The notes below the pieces were generated by a model. That model did not search any database. It had not been told where the DNA came from and worked only from the letters and a program-made list of their open reading frames with translations. DNA of 64,000 nucleotides from Neoscytalidium dimidiatum (Eukaryota; Ascomycota; Dothideomycetes; Botryosphaeriales; Botryosphaeriaceae). Location: contig CM074695.1 of assembly GCA_037367355.1 (NCBI GenBank), positions 4,650,001 through 4,714,000 on the forward strand, given 5' to 3'. The translations under genes and the position numbers were made by a program. This document shows positions 1 through 10,964 of the stretch, in pieces. Positions within the stretch are counted from its first letter, which is position 1. Each line of letters opens with the position of its first letter.

Positions 1-846
1 GATAACGTGACAACTACTTGCCCTAGAAGGCAAAGGTTCGCTCAAAACGTTTTGTTCAGCCCAATATATGCGTAATAAAGATTAATCTCATCTATATCTC
101 TTCGTTAACCAGGCTCTGCAGCCTATAAACGATCCTATGAATTTGTCTCGATGACTGTATCTGCCGAGAGTAGTGGTTGATTTCTGAGGTCTTGTTCTTC
201 GAATAATAGGGGTGGAAGCATGTTAGAGGGGATTTATTAGCATTTGTACATGCTGTTTCCTTCCTCACGTTCAGATCTCTCCTTAGGAGGCTGTTTCAAG
301 ATTTGTTGCTTTCGGCTCCCAAATACGAAAGTGTCCGAAAACGTACGACGCCCTCTGATGAGGACAAAATCGGCCTATCATGATGTGGGTATCGGTTCAA
401 TAGAGGGTGATATATACTTTGTCCGCGTACCCCGGGAAGTCACATCAGATTGCGAGCAGCTTGGGTACGCATACAGAAAGTATGGAATGATCAAAAAGAT
501 CCTCGATAGCTCTGTCATTTGGAAGCCGAGGGCAAAGGAAATCATCTAAGGGACATTCGGAAACCATGAAGGTCAGCAATTCAGCCCGTGAATATATTTT
601 TGTCCAGTGTGTATATTTAAGTTACGCTGTGGCCAGACTTCACTAGTCTCTGCTTCTGTGAAAGGATTTTTCCTACAATTTCAATCGTAGGCTCGCCAAT
701 TGGCATTCATTTGCAGTGCCTGATTTCATAAAAATACCTATACATTTGTCCCGGTTGTAAATCTACACCTCAATCATATGCAAGTCCCAACTTCTGCAAG
801 AGAGAGATTCCATAAATCCATCGACGATTCACTTTACCGAATACAT
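1..846. other. Gene-poor left edge
   Basis: AT-rich sequence with no frame that I can tie to a protein family. A 101-codon open frame at 244-549 (+) exists, but it has no recognisable domain or splice context, so I do not call it. The stretch probably holds 3' flanking DNA of the transporter that ends at 847. Confidence 0.5.
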
Positions 847-2880
847 CTAAACAGGACAAGTCAGTACACGAACTCTGAATGTGAATTGCGGAAAGATCGA
901 CTTACACATGGGGATGCATGTGGTAACTATGCAAAGGGACACGATACCGTAGACTTCAAAGATCTTCGCAGGCCCGTCTTCTGCCACCCAGCTGTTTACG
1001 AATGTCGAAAATCCGTAGAAAAGGAGGTTCTTTGCTGTCATTTGTAGGATGAATATCTCGGTAGCCTGTTCCTTGTATGAATCCCTTCGGCAAATCAGCT
1101 TCAAGCTGGAACACGGAGCCAGTCTGACGGAGTTGACTCACAAGATATACAACGAAGCGGAATTTGAAGTTACGGTGATGCCGCAACAAATGCAGCCATG
1201 GCAAAAAGCTCCGAGATAGTATCCATTCGACGTCGGATGTTCCATGTTCCACATGAAAATGAAATACCCTATTCCGAGCAGTAGAGCAGCAATGATTTGG
1301 ACCGGAATACGAAACTCGGGTTCGTATATCCCCTTGTTCCACCTTGCGAAGGTTTTGGACGAGATGTCGCAGAGCTTCCCGGATCCGAGACCGCCGATTA
1401 GACCACCGAGGAGCCCTGCAGTGATCATTAGGAAAATGTTTGGAAGAAGTCATTCACGAGATTACCTCCAACGTAGAAATATCCATTGCCTTCGGGGCTC
1501 AGGTTGTACGGCGGCACAGACCATATCTGCGCAAGCACGTACGACAAACTGACGTAGAAAGCCTGCAACTTTTAGTCATCGATTCGAAAACAACAACGAA
1601 GTTCCGACTTACCACAATGATTCCAGCATCAAGAATGGTCTAGTATAATGTAAGTCAAGGTACTTAAGATGAATCATTTATCTTCTTACCCAAAATACGG
1701 CTGGATTAAGCAGCACAATCAGCGGAGATGCCAGCAGCTTGATTGGCGATTCGTCACTGAAGCTCCCACTATATGGCGCCAGGGTTTGCAGATAAGATTT
1801 CCTTCTTGTGTTTGATGTGGTTACGCTCTCTATGCGTTCAACATCTTGATCTTTCGTTTCCAAGCTTTCTTTTACATCTGTAGTCCCATCCGAGGTGCGC
1901 GCATGTAAACGAGCGTGTCGATCTGGGTGCCGGAACTGGGTTTCGGGAACGAGGAAGATCACCGCAAGAGCGCCGGCAATGGCGAAGGGCAGGTGCACGA
2001 TGAACATGTACCGCCAGCCCAGTCGAGAGGTTATGGGTCCACCGATGATGGCAACGAGGGAAGACATGCAGGTGAGGCAGAGGACCATGATACCGGTGCG
2101 GACTCCGCGTTCGTGTACGAAATAACTACTGTATGTTAGCGCGTTCATGGTAGTAGGGCGAGCCTGAAAGGTGACTTGCATATCACCAAGCAACGCCACA
2201 GAAAGACTTTCAAAAGCAGTTGTTCCGAGGCCTTGAATGAGCCTTCCGGCAAGGAGGGTATCGTAGTCCTCATGCGCAGCAATGCATATGCCGGTGCCAA
2301 TAACCCCCATGACCGCAGCGAATATGAACTGTGGTCGTTTACCATACTTGCGCGCTAATGCCGAGACGATGGGCCTGAATATGTGAGCTCCCTCCGACTA
2401 CTTTGCCTACGTTCTACGTACCCGAAGCAGCCGACGAGTAGAAGTTGGTATCCAGACAGTTCAGCTACCTGATCAAGGGTCACTCCTAGAATCGTTGACA
2501 GTACAACTGTTGCCGGAGCTAGCATTGGAGCCGGTACGGCGGCAAAGATAATTGTAGCAATGAACACGACGCCATATGCAACATCCTTTTTCCACAATGG
2601 CCAGTTCTGTTAAGTCAGCATTGTGGGAAAGCAATGCGGGTCCACTTAAGGCTGAGGCAGCCACTCACCAATGGGTCATTCGGATCATCAGAAGGCTGTG
2701 GCACCAGTACGATATGTGCGTTCTACAACGTAAGCATAGACCAAATAGAGGTGCTTATCAGAGATAAACCTTGCCAGTTCCATGTTTAAGGTTTTGGGAA
2801 GTGTTCACAGCTCCTTCATCGATCAAGGAGACCGTGCCGGGGACTTTCTCCTTTGAAGAATCGAGAATTCCGAGTGGCAT
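847..2880 (-). CDS. MFS transporter, drug:H+ antiporter-like
   Basis: Predicted plasma-membrane multidrug or toxin efflux carrier of the major facilitator superfamily; the substrate cannot be told. Nine exons keep phase throughout and give 539 residues: 2770-2880, 2669-2722, 2422-2606, 2180-2374, 1690-2128, 1613-1639, 1466-1562, 1142-1415 and 847-1084. The N-terminus is short and hydrophilic. It is followed by the family signature PSDDPNDPLNWPLWKK before the first helix, then GRLIQGLGTTAFES, RLGWRYMFIVHLPFA and the late motif NLLFYGFSTFVNSW. The start at 2880 is the ATG whose exon joins in phase to the signature. Two oddities: the intron 2129-2179 has a GC donor, with a CTAAC branch site before its acceptor, and exon 6 is only 27 nt. 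Family call is firm; substrate and exact small-exon borders are inference. Confidence 0.85.
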
Positions 2881-4046
2881 TGCAAAAGTATGGGATCTGG
2901 GAAACAGAATTCAAAAAGTTAAAGCGCAAAGCCAGATCTCTTGCTATGGTGGAGTTTAAGTGGCCCTGTCACTTCCCCATACCCCGCATTCCCCAGAGTA
3001 TCCAAATTGTCGGAGTCATCGAGCCGACCCTTCTCTCTTGAAGTCTTAGAGGAAACGAACGCACAGGGCGCCCTCAATTACTCCACATTCCGTTCATTGA
3101 GCCGCGGCCGATGTGGTGCATACCTTAGGGCATCCGTGTTTTCGTGTGCCCTGCAGACGGAGATCCTTCGGCTTCGCCTCTATAACGCCAGAGAGCAGCC
3201 CCACAAAGTCGGGAGAACCCCAGGTGCGAGTGCCTGTAAACAGTACACCCGGACAATGGATGACGCGCATATGCTAGCTTTAGACTCTGATCGTTTGCGA
3301 CTCGGAGAAGCACTGCAGCTATTGAAGCACCAGGCTGAGTGAACTGTCCTTCGTATGTACTCATGGACAGTCCGTACATACATCTAGCTGACTGTTCAGA
3401 GTAAGCACGAGACACTCACCTATCACACTTAATTGAGGAGAATATGTGAATCCATACTCCTATCGGGCCATCCATCATGAATTGTGGAGGAGGTGGATCT
3501 CTCAGGGTCCAAAGTTCTCGAGGACCGGGCCGCGAAGAAAGTGGAGAGACGGATGGATCCATTCATTCTCGGCCCCCGATCGTTCGGCGCGAAAACCAAC
3601 CCCGGCCCGGGCGAGTCATCGGCACCGCCAGGTACACGTCATACGAAGCTTCGGGACAGGGGCAGAATCTTGCTGCGTTTCTGCTCGCTTCGCTACCAAC
3701 CCGTTGATTGGCTGATAAGCAACCATCGCTGCCGCGGGATGAGGAACAAGCTTCGGACCTCCCCTTCCAACGGCCTTCCACTGAACGTCACGAAAACTTG
3801 CGGCATTCGCAATGGAGGGTTGGAAACAGGGCGAAACCGCTGATCCTGCCTCGCGTCAGGGTCCGCAGCGCCGCCCGCCATACATAGGGCTGCGTCGTCG
3901 TCCCTGCGCACGCCTCCACCGTTCCCTTTGTATCTATCCGCTCCATGAAGACCTTCGTGAAGGAAGAAAGTCCCGATAACAACCTCTCGAAAATAAAGCT
4001 CTAAGAAAAAACTTTTCTTCTTCTTTCCTCGAGGACTCCTCCCGCC
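2881..4046. other. Intergenic, no gene seen
   Basis: Shared 5' region of the transporter (-) and the membrane-protein gene (+). Open frames here lack family features or splice context. Pyrimidine-rich runs just upstream of 4047 look like promoter or leader sequence of the rightward gene. Confidence 0.5.
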
Positions 4047-4939
4047 ATGCCCTCCTCCACAAGCAGCAAACCGCCCATCCTCCCCACCACCAACAATAAC
4101 GACAACGGCCGCCCTTCCCGCCAAAACACCACCTCGACCCGGAACCCCTCGACCAGCCTGCCGCGCAAACCCGTGCCCCCGAAGCGCACGCAGTCGGCGC
4201 TCAAGCGGCCCGAGCTGCGCCGCGCGCCGACCACGCAGACGCAGTACGTCGACCTGCTGGTGCGCCTCGACGAGATCCCGCGCTGGCACAACATCCTGTG
4301 CGCCTTCTGCACCTGGATCCTGCTCGCCGGCTACCTCGTCTTCCCCGCGACCTTCACCAAGGTGCAGGCGCGCGTGGACGGGGAAGTCGACAGCGGCGGC
4401 GACGTCGTGACGGTGTTCGTGGCGAGCGCGGTCAAGAACGTCGGGTTGCTGTGGGTCGCGGGCATATGCTGCGTCATCGGCGCCGCGGGGCTGGCGTGGC
4501 TGTGGGTGAGGTGGTGGTGGCATTATATTTGGTTGTTGAATAGGGTGTTTTTGTAAGCTCCTTTTTTTTTGGGGGGGGGGTTTGAGTTTTTATAGAAAGG
4601 TGGACGGTCGGCTAATGCGGGGAGGGCAGACCGGGCGCTACGAATTCCGTTGCAGGTCTGATATCGACGCTTGTCAATATCTATTCGGCGCAAGACGGCA
4701 AACTGAGCATTACAGCAAAAGTGACGGTCGGCGTGACGGCAGGGTGCAGCGTTATTTTCGGCTCGCTGTTCGTCATACATCAGTTGCTGCTGATGCGCTT
4801 GAAAAAGAAACATGATCGCCAGATTGAGGCGGACGAGAAGCGTGAGAGACAGTTGAATGGACAGGATGAGCCGAGCGCGCTACAAAATTGGAAGAAAAAG
4901 GCTCAAGAACCTGCGTCCATGCCGGGCGGCGTTGTGTAA
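4047..4939 (+). CDS. Small multi-pass membrane protein, unknown function
   Basis: I do not recognise a named family. Two exons, 4047-4552 and 4630-4939, join in phase to give 271 residues. The intron is 77 nt, with donor GTAAGC, a GCTAAT branch site and acceptor GGGCAG; it contains a T run followed by a G run. Residues 1-65 are basic, Pro/Ser/Thr-rich and probably cytosolic. There are hydrophobic helices at about 88-105 and 128-155, and a third in exon 2 (GCSVIFGSLFVIHQLLLM). A highly charged helical tail beginning RLKKKHDRQIEADEKRERQ follows. Without splicing the frame would stop at 4556 and lose the last membrane helix and the charged tail. Function is unknown. Confidence 0.7.
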
Positions 4940-5524
4940 AGGATGGCCCGGGGGAATGCTTGAGCTATGGGAGGAGCGAGCGCTCCAATTATGGACGGAG
5001 TCTGGCAAAGACCAAGGTCCTTCGCCGTGCGGGAGAATTCGTGTTCTACTCTTGTATCTATCTTAGGAGCGCATTTCACGAGTTATATCCCTTATGGAAA
5101 GACGAAGAAGCTGTCATTGCGGGCAATGGTAGCAGTTCCGTCAGCTAATCGATGATAACGAACGAATTTCTATTTTCAAAAGTTAAGGCCCTCTGATAAT
5201 TACCCGGCTGGAAGAAATTCCATTTCGAATCTTGAAGGTATTCAGCTTTTAGGAATTCCGCTAAAAACAGGTTTTTGTTTTTTTTTTTTTTTTGGATGAA
5301 AGAGGTAGTGGCTTGAGAACACTACGTTGACATCAGCAACAGAATCAGCATCGAGCCGTGACTAACCACTATTACTAGTAGTCACCAATCTCAAAAAGCA
5401 AAGCAAATATGATGGGATATCATGACATACTCCGGGAAATACGAGTCAAACAACAAAGCTTCTCTTTTTCAGCGAACAGTCAAGAGCTCCAGTACTCTAA
5501 ATCAAACATAGTTCATCCCCCTTC
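4940..5524. other. Intergenic between convergent genes
   Basis: 3' flanks of the membrane-protein gene and the peroxidase gene. It holds a poly-T run near 5278-5294 and nothing that looks coding. Confidence 0.5.
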
Positions 5525-7244
5525 CTACGCCGCACACCCACCCAGCACATTCGTCTGCTGAAACTCGACCCTCTTCTCGCCCGCCACAACATCAAACGTC
5601 GTGCTCAAACTCTCCACGTCCAACTCCCCCCTCACCTCCACCCGCACCCACTCCCCGACTTCCTCCCCAACCACGCCGTCCCACTTCTCCACCTCGAGCG
5701 CCGGCACGGCTACCCCCTGCCGCGGCACCCTCTTCACGACCTCGACCCCCACGCCCCCGGCCGCATCCAACACCTCCTTCCTCACCGCGGCCCTGATCGT
5801 CGTGGCGCCGACGTCCCGGCACGACTCGTCCAGCTGGTACAGCAAGCCGTCGTCGAGGGCGTAGCCGCCGGTGCCGGCGTTGTCGAACGTCTCGGCGGCG
5901 CCGGTCGACTTGCGGACGACGGTGACGTTGAAGGAGGAGATGGAGGACGCGGCGGGCAGCGCGACGGCGAACTCGTGCCAGGCGAAGACCTCGCCGAAGA
6001 TGCCGGTGGTGGTGCCGAGGCGCCAGGTGGCGCGGGTGGTGGGGATGGTGGTGTTGAGGGGCGCGGAGGAGGAGTTCCCGGCTGCGGGCGCGGTGCGCGG
6101 GGCGTAGGTCAGGTGCACGGCTTGGTCGTCGTACGCGTCCCAGGTGGTGAGGAGGCGGATGCGGCCCGTGAGGGCCAGGTGCGTGGCGTTGGTCAGGGAG
6201 AAGGAGGTGATGTACGGCTTGACCGGGGCCGGGTCGATGGGGTCGGAGAGCTGCACGGTGGAGGGGACGGTGTCGATCATGCGGGCGAGGAAGTCGCCGC
6301 AGGAGGACCGGAAGGCGGACGGGTCGGCGAGGGCGCGCATGGTGGCGTTGTTGTCCGCGCCGAAGACGCGCTTGTCGCTGTTGTTGGTCTCGTTCTTGCC
6401 CGATACGAGCAGGTTCGGCGTGCTGCCGTCGAGGTACTCGGTCACGACGGTGTTGTCGAAGCTTTGGAAGGAATTGTTGCCTTCGAAGTGCTCGAAGTTG
6501 GTGTCCGTGTTGTTGAAAGTGATTTCTGGAAAATCCTTGCCGTGGACGCCGCCTAGGGTGTGGCCGCAAGCGACCATTGTGATCATATCGCCTCGTAGCT
6601 CTTAGCAAGATATTTTTTGAATATTCGTATCAGATCACATGTGACTCACTTGTGTTGAATCCGGCTTTGGCAAATATTTGAGTATGCGTGTCAATATCTT
6701 GGTCCGGCTTGGGAACACCTAATGGACCCGCTTCGGTGGCATCGATACGACCGGCGCGGAAAGGAATCTTTGGGCCGCCACAATGACCAACAGCAACAAC
6801 AGTAGAGAGAGCGATGAGATCGGCGGCTGAAGATTTGATAGTGTAGTAGCCATTTGTGAAACCAAATGTCCCGTTGAATGCGTCTCCAATGTTCTCGTCG
6901 CGCTCAGTCTCAAACATGATAGACGCGTCCAGGCCGCCGGTTCCAGCTGCAGCATCGTGGGTGGCCATGTCGTGATAAGCAGTGCGGACCCATTCTGCAG
7001 CGGTTTGGCGGCCGGCCCCAGCAGAAGAAAAGGAGCAGGGATTAACGCCTGCCAGTCGTGAGTTTTGCGAATGTCTGAATTAGCAGTGAGGTTCATATAT
7101 ACCGTCTACGAATCCATTTCGAAGGTAACCCGCCTGCAAGTACAATACATCTTCTAGCCAGTCGTACTTGGAAGGCCAGACGTATTCGGCCGAAGATGGC
7201 AAAATCTGGAGCAGACCAAGACTTGCTATAACCGAAGTCTTCAT
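5525..7244 (-). CDS. Secreted haem peroxidase (class II-like/AA2-type)
   Basis: Extracellular haem peroxidase expected to use hydrogen peroxide to oxidise phenolic or other substrates. Exons 7103-7244, 6650-7048 and 5525-6600 give 538 residues. It starts with a signal peptide (MKTSVIASLGLLQILPSSA). The distal haem site is WVRTAYHDMATHD (Arg69, His73) and the proximal site is VACGHTLGGVHG (His194), both intact. Between them lies GGLDASIMFETERDEN, the Gly/Asp-rich segment of plant-type peroxidases. After about residue 330 comes a C-terminal part of roughly 200 residues, rich in Thr, Ser and beta-strand patterns. It carries possible N-glycosylation sites and has no homology I can name. The start ATG gives the signal peptide; an upstream in-frame extension would spoil it. 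Ligninolytic ability cannot be inferred. Confidence 0.85.
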
Positions 7245-9600
7245 ATTAATTTGTGATGAAACTAAACGATTGGAAGGAAGGCCCCGGTATGGCAACGAAC
7301 GACCGATGAGGAAAGGTATTCATGGAAGGAAAGTCGTGGACGGAACTGCTCTTTTATGCATATCGAAGGCCAAGACACCACAATGAAATTTCAGGAAGGA
7401 GGGTCCAATACGGGAGTTATCAGAAGGCATATGGTGTTCTCGTATTCACATGTCGCGTGATTGGTTGATACGCGCGACGGGTGCGCTGGCCAAGGTAACA
7501 TCGCTTCAACGTTCATCGCTTTGACCGGGAGCCATGCCTTTTCAGCATGGTCGCATCTTTCGTGATCCGGAAATAGATTACTGACGGTCGGTGAGCCGAG
7601 GGCTACAGTGGCGGCACTCCCACCCGCAAGTACGCGAAGCGGTATGCCAGCAATGAAAGAAGCAAAATTAGGTGCAAATCACATCAGGGGCACTAAGCAA
7701 GTGAATGCCGTAGAAACAGCAGCGAAGGTGAGTGGGGATGGGTGCGATAGGGTTCATTCCGAAGCTTGTTTCAATGGGCGCACAGCACAAGCTTTGAGCA
7801 CAAGAACGGGGTCGGTGCGGGAGTCAGCCCTGCGCATCGCGGGAACGAAGAGGGTGGGCTCCAATGGCAATGTATGTAGGTTTTCTCCAGGAAGAAATTC
7901 TTCCCCAGGCAGGAGGGCGGGACCACGAGCGGGCTCCGCGGAAGTCTCGGTGCATCTCACGGAACAGCATGATGCAAACGAGAGACCAGAATACTACCTC
8001 TACAACTATGCCTTCAATCACTTTAGGATACCAATACTTAGTGCCAGAGTTGTAAGAAGATCACGAATCCCAAATGCCCTGATTCCACTTAACCAACACC
8101 TCCTGTTCGTCACGAAAATATCAAAGCAACGTTTTTTCAAAGGAAGAATGTAGTATCATGACTGTGTTGCCTCTGACTTCACCTTTCGTTGACCGTGCGT
8201 CTCAAAATTCCAAAGGCTTGATTCCGAAGATTTAACTAAAGGTAGAGACAATGAGCTACGTGCCGGCCAAATACCTTGCTTCTGTGGCGACAAAATCCCG
8301 TTAGGGTCAACAAAGTCCTTAACAGAATGGTTGCTTTTGTATCAAATCGAAAAGATGCACATGGGAATTTCGGGCCTTAAGCTATCTCATATAGCAAACT
8401 TGGGAGGTCCGTGGAAACCAGGATCCCATTATCTTCGAGAAGTTGCTTCAGATCAACCAGCAGAGCGGCCTCATCTGGATACGGAGTGGATAAGTTGTCA
8501 GATTGACTGAGCTAGACAAAAATAACTAGGCTGAAGATGCTAGAGTGTAATGCCTGTTCAATCTCCCATACTAGGAAAAGCACAATCCTCTCGCCGAGCT
8601 TTGGTCCCTGGCCGAGGATGACGCTAAGGGAATCAAACAGGTTCGCATCGCCGCAGTGGTACGTGATGAGCGTATGAGGTAGGCCTTGATGCTTTGAGCG
8701 CAGGAGGCAGCACTATTCAGAACCGGGTCATAAGTTTTGGAAGTATTCCACTAATGGCTCCAGATTCAGAGGCAGTTGTACTTGCGCTCTTCGATATATG
8801 AACAATCTATCCAAAACCAGATGATCATGCTCTACTGGGCTCTCTTTTGATGGTTAAAATGCAGCGAGGGGGTCGTGTCAAGTTTATAAACTGTGTCTTT
8901 CAAAATTTCAAGGAGCGGAACATTTACTCTTTCAAGGAATCATTGGTTTGTCAAGCCAGATGTGCCAAGCCATCCAGATATTGAGATAAATAGTTCGATA
9001 TCCCACAGAATATGTTGATTACTCCTGGAATGGTAGATGTAGAATGACCAGCCATATATTCGGAATGTCTCATTTGGCACATCCGAATACATGGCAGATG
9101 TGGCCCCAATCCAGCTCTCTCCATCCAGGATTGACAGAGGAACGTGCCCAGCTTGAAGCAATAGAGGAAGGTACGAGTCCATGTAAGGAGTAAAATTTGT
9201 GGGCCATACACTCTGTACAACCTAAGACAAGTTTTGCAAAGTTATGAGTCCAACTGCTCCCGTTCAAGTACACGAGATTTATATTTTTCTGGGGCTACCC
9301 TCATCACACACATCTTCTTCTGACGACAGCGGGGTGGATCTCCGCATTGAAAACATGTAAAACATGCTGTTGTGGTTTAGGACCAGCAAAGTCTGACAGC
9401 ATTCAAGAATCTGCCATGTGGCGGGGGTAGGGTACAGAGACTCTGTGGGGAAAGGGACCCCATGCCAGGAATTGACGTTGATGGGCTTTGTCGAGGAGCT
9501 CTGGTATTGCTGAGACACACCACATGTTTTCCCCGCGCACTACGCAGAATAGCGCACATCAAAAGGTATGTCGTGGGTGCTATGGAAATTGAAGGCTTTG
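7245..9600. other. Gene-poor stretch with unidentified coding remnants
   Basis: About 2.3 kb without a gene that I can support. A 181-codon frame at 7608-8153 (+) has no domain. On the minus strand, protein-like fragments between about 8300 and 9560 are spread over several frames with stops, which suggests a decayed gene next to the P450 relic. I could not identify its family. Confidence 0.4.
7921..7968. repeat. 48-bp diverged repeat, copy 1
   Basis: Aligns without gaps to 10771-10818 with 36 of 48 identities counted by eye. About half of the differences are transitions. Read on the minus strand, both copies give a similar short peptide, so this may be a scrap of a duplicated coding sequence. 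Confidence 0.45.
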
Positions 9601-9614
9601 GACTGACTGCACAC

Positions 9615-10500
9615 AGGCTGAGGGAGTCTTCCAGATCATCACCGACTCTGGACTCCGGATGATCATACCTCTGAGGTATGTAGATGAGATCAAGAGTGAC
9701 AAGAGTCTAACATTTGCCGAGTTTGTCAAGAAAGTAAGCACCAAAAAAGCCACTACCATGAATTCCGGCGTGACCTAATCCATACCGGGGGCTGATGGGA
9801 ACTTATCCCGCGTTTGATGGATTCATCTTTGCTATGAAGGGTGATCTTTTCAAGACGCTATTCATGTCAAGCTTACACAGGCACTACGTCAGTTACACAT
9901 ACTGTAGAGTACGTGGATGCGCTGCAGTGGCTAGAGGATGCCGCCCTAAACAAATTGGTGTTGATAGACAGCGTATTGAAGGAAAGTCTAAGACTGCATC
10001 CTGTTTCAATTAGTAAGAGTGAACGGACGTGTTGAAGCTAGAGCAGGTTGTTCTGATATTTGATAGTGGCCAAGAACCGTGGAGCTGTGGCTGCTCGTAC
10101 ACTGTCGGATGGCACTGTCATTCCTAAAGATGCGATGCCCGCTGTTCCAACACTTCCTATGACGGATTCCAGCATCTATGCGGACCCTGAACGCTTCGAT
10201 GGCTACCGGCACGTTTGACTAAAACAGCAGCCTGGTAATGGAGGGCGCAGCCAGTATATCGCGATGAGTCCGGAGCACCTCGGGTTCGGCCATGGGAAGG
10301 AAACACGCATGCCCAGGACGTTTTTTTTTTTTTTGCTTCGCATGAGCTCAAAAATGGTTCTCACACATCTACTCTTGAATTATGATTGGAAGCTTGTAGA
10401 CGGCCAGGAGCCGGCAAAAGATATACAGTGGTGCGATATGATTGCCCCCGACGCCATGTACGGATCACGTATAGACAACGGGACATATAATGCTAAAGAT
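9615..10500 (+). pseudogene. Cytochrome P450 relic
   Basis: Remains of a fungal microsomal P450, resembling the ent-kaurene-oxidase-like group. The pieces occur in correct order but in different frames. They are ITDSGLRMIIPLRYVDEIK (about 9630-9690), FDGFIFAMKGDLFK (about 9810-9855), the K-helix with its ExxR motif in SVLKESLRLHPVSI (about 9970-10015), LSDGTVIPKDAMPAVPTLPM (about 10105-10160) and LTHLLLNYDWKLVDGQEP (about 10360-10410). The segment between FAMKGDLFK and the K-helix, some 200 or more residues covering the I-helix, is missing. The haem loop FGxGxHxCPG is split by an extra base before the Cys codon at 10310-10312, and a 14-T run follows at 10321-10334. The gene cannot make a working enzyme. 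Confidence 0.8.
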
Positions 10501-10770
10501 ACGTATATAAACATGCAAAATACAACACCATGCATGAGTTTCATTGTTCATGCCTCTGCGCTATACAGAAATCCATGATAACCTACTTAATTTACACTCT
10601 TCATATGTATGTACGTACTATGGGCTTCGTGTGTTGATAAAGATGTTCCGTTTTCCCAAGCCTATTACATAAAGGTTTTTCCAATGCACTACGGCAATTC
10701 ACTTGCACTCATATATTTAAAAAAAAAATGGATACAGCAGGTATTCTCTAAGTGGTGGGTATTGCGGTGG

Positions 10771-10818
10771 GGGTACGAGCGGGATCGGCGGAAGTCTTGG
10801 CGTATCTCATCGGGCAGC
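10771..10818. repeat. 48-bp diverged repeat, copy 2
   Basis: Partner of 7921-7968, in the same orientation, about 2.8 kb apart and on the other side of the P450 relic. It lies in the upstream region of END3. Confidence 0.45.
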
Positions 10819-10964
10819 GCGCAGGGCACCGGGGCCGCAGCTCAGCCCCCGGGGGGTTGCCAGTCAGCTAGCTGCCCGTAACCTCCGCACCGCCGCAACA
10901 CCGCAATCGATAACTACGACACCACGACCTCTCCACTCCGGACCAGCCCGCCGCCGCTGCCGCC

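Noticed and set aside
244..549. 101-codon open frame near the left edge
   Set aside because: No recognisable domain, no splice support and AT-rich surroundings; a relic or chance frame.
3693..4523. Long Arg/Gly/Asp-rich frame opposite the membrane-protein gene
   Set aside because: Antisense shadow of the GC-rich coding exon at 4047-4552.
5592..6608. Long Arg/His/Pro-rich frame overlapping the peroxidase
   Set aside because: Frame-shifted shadow of the last peroxidase exon.
7608..8153. 181-codon frame
   Set aside because: Low-information composition, no domain, no promoter or intron signals; part of the gene-poor stretch.
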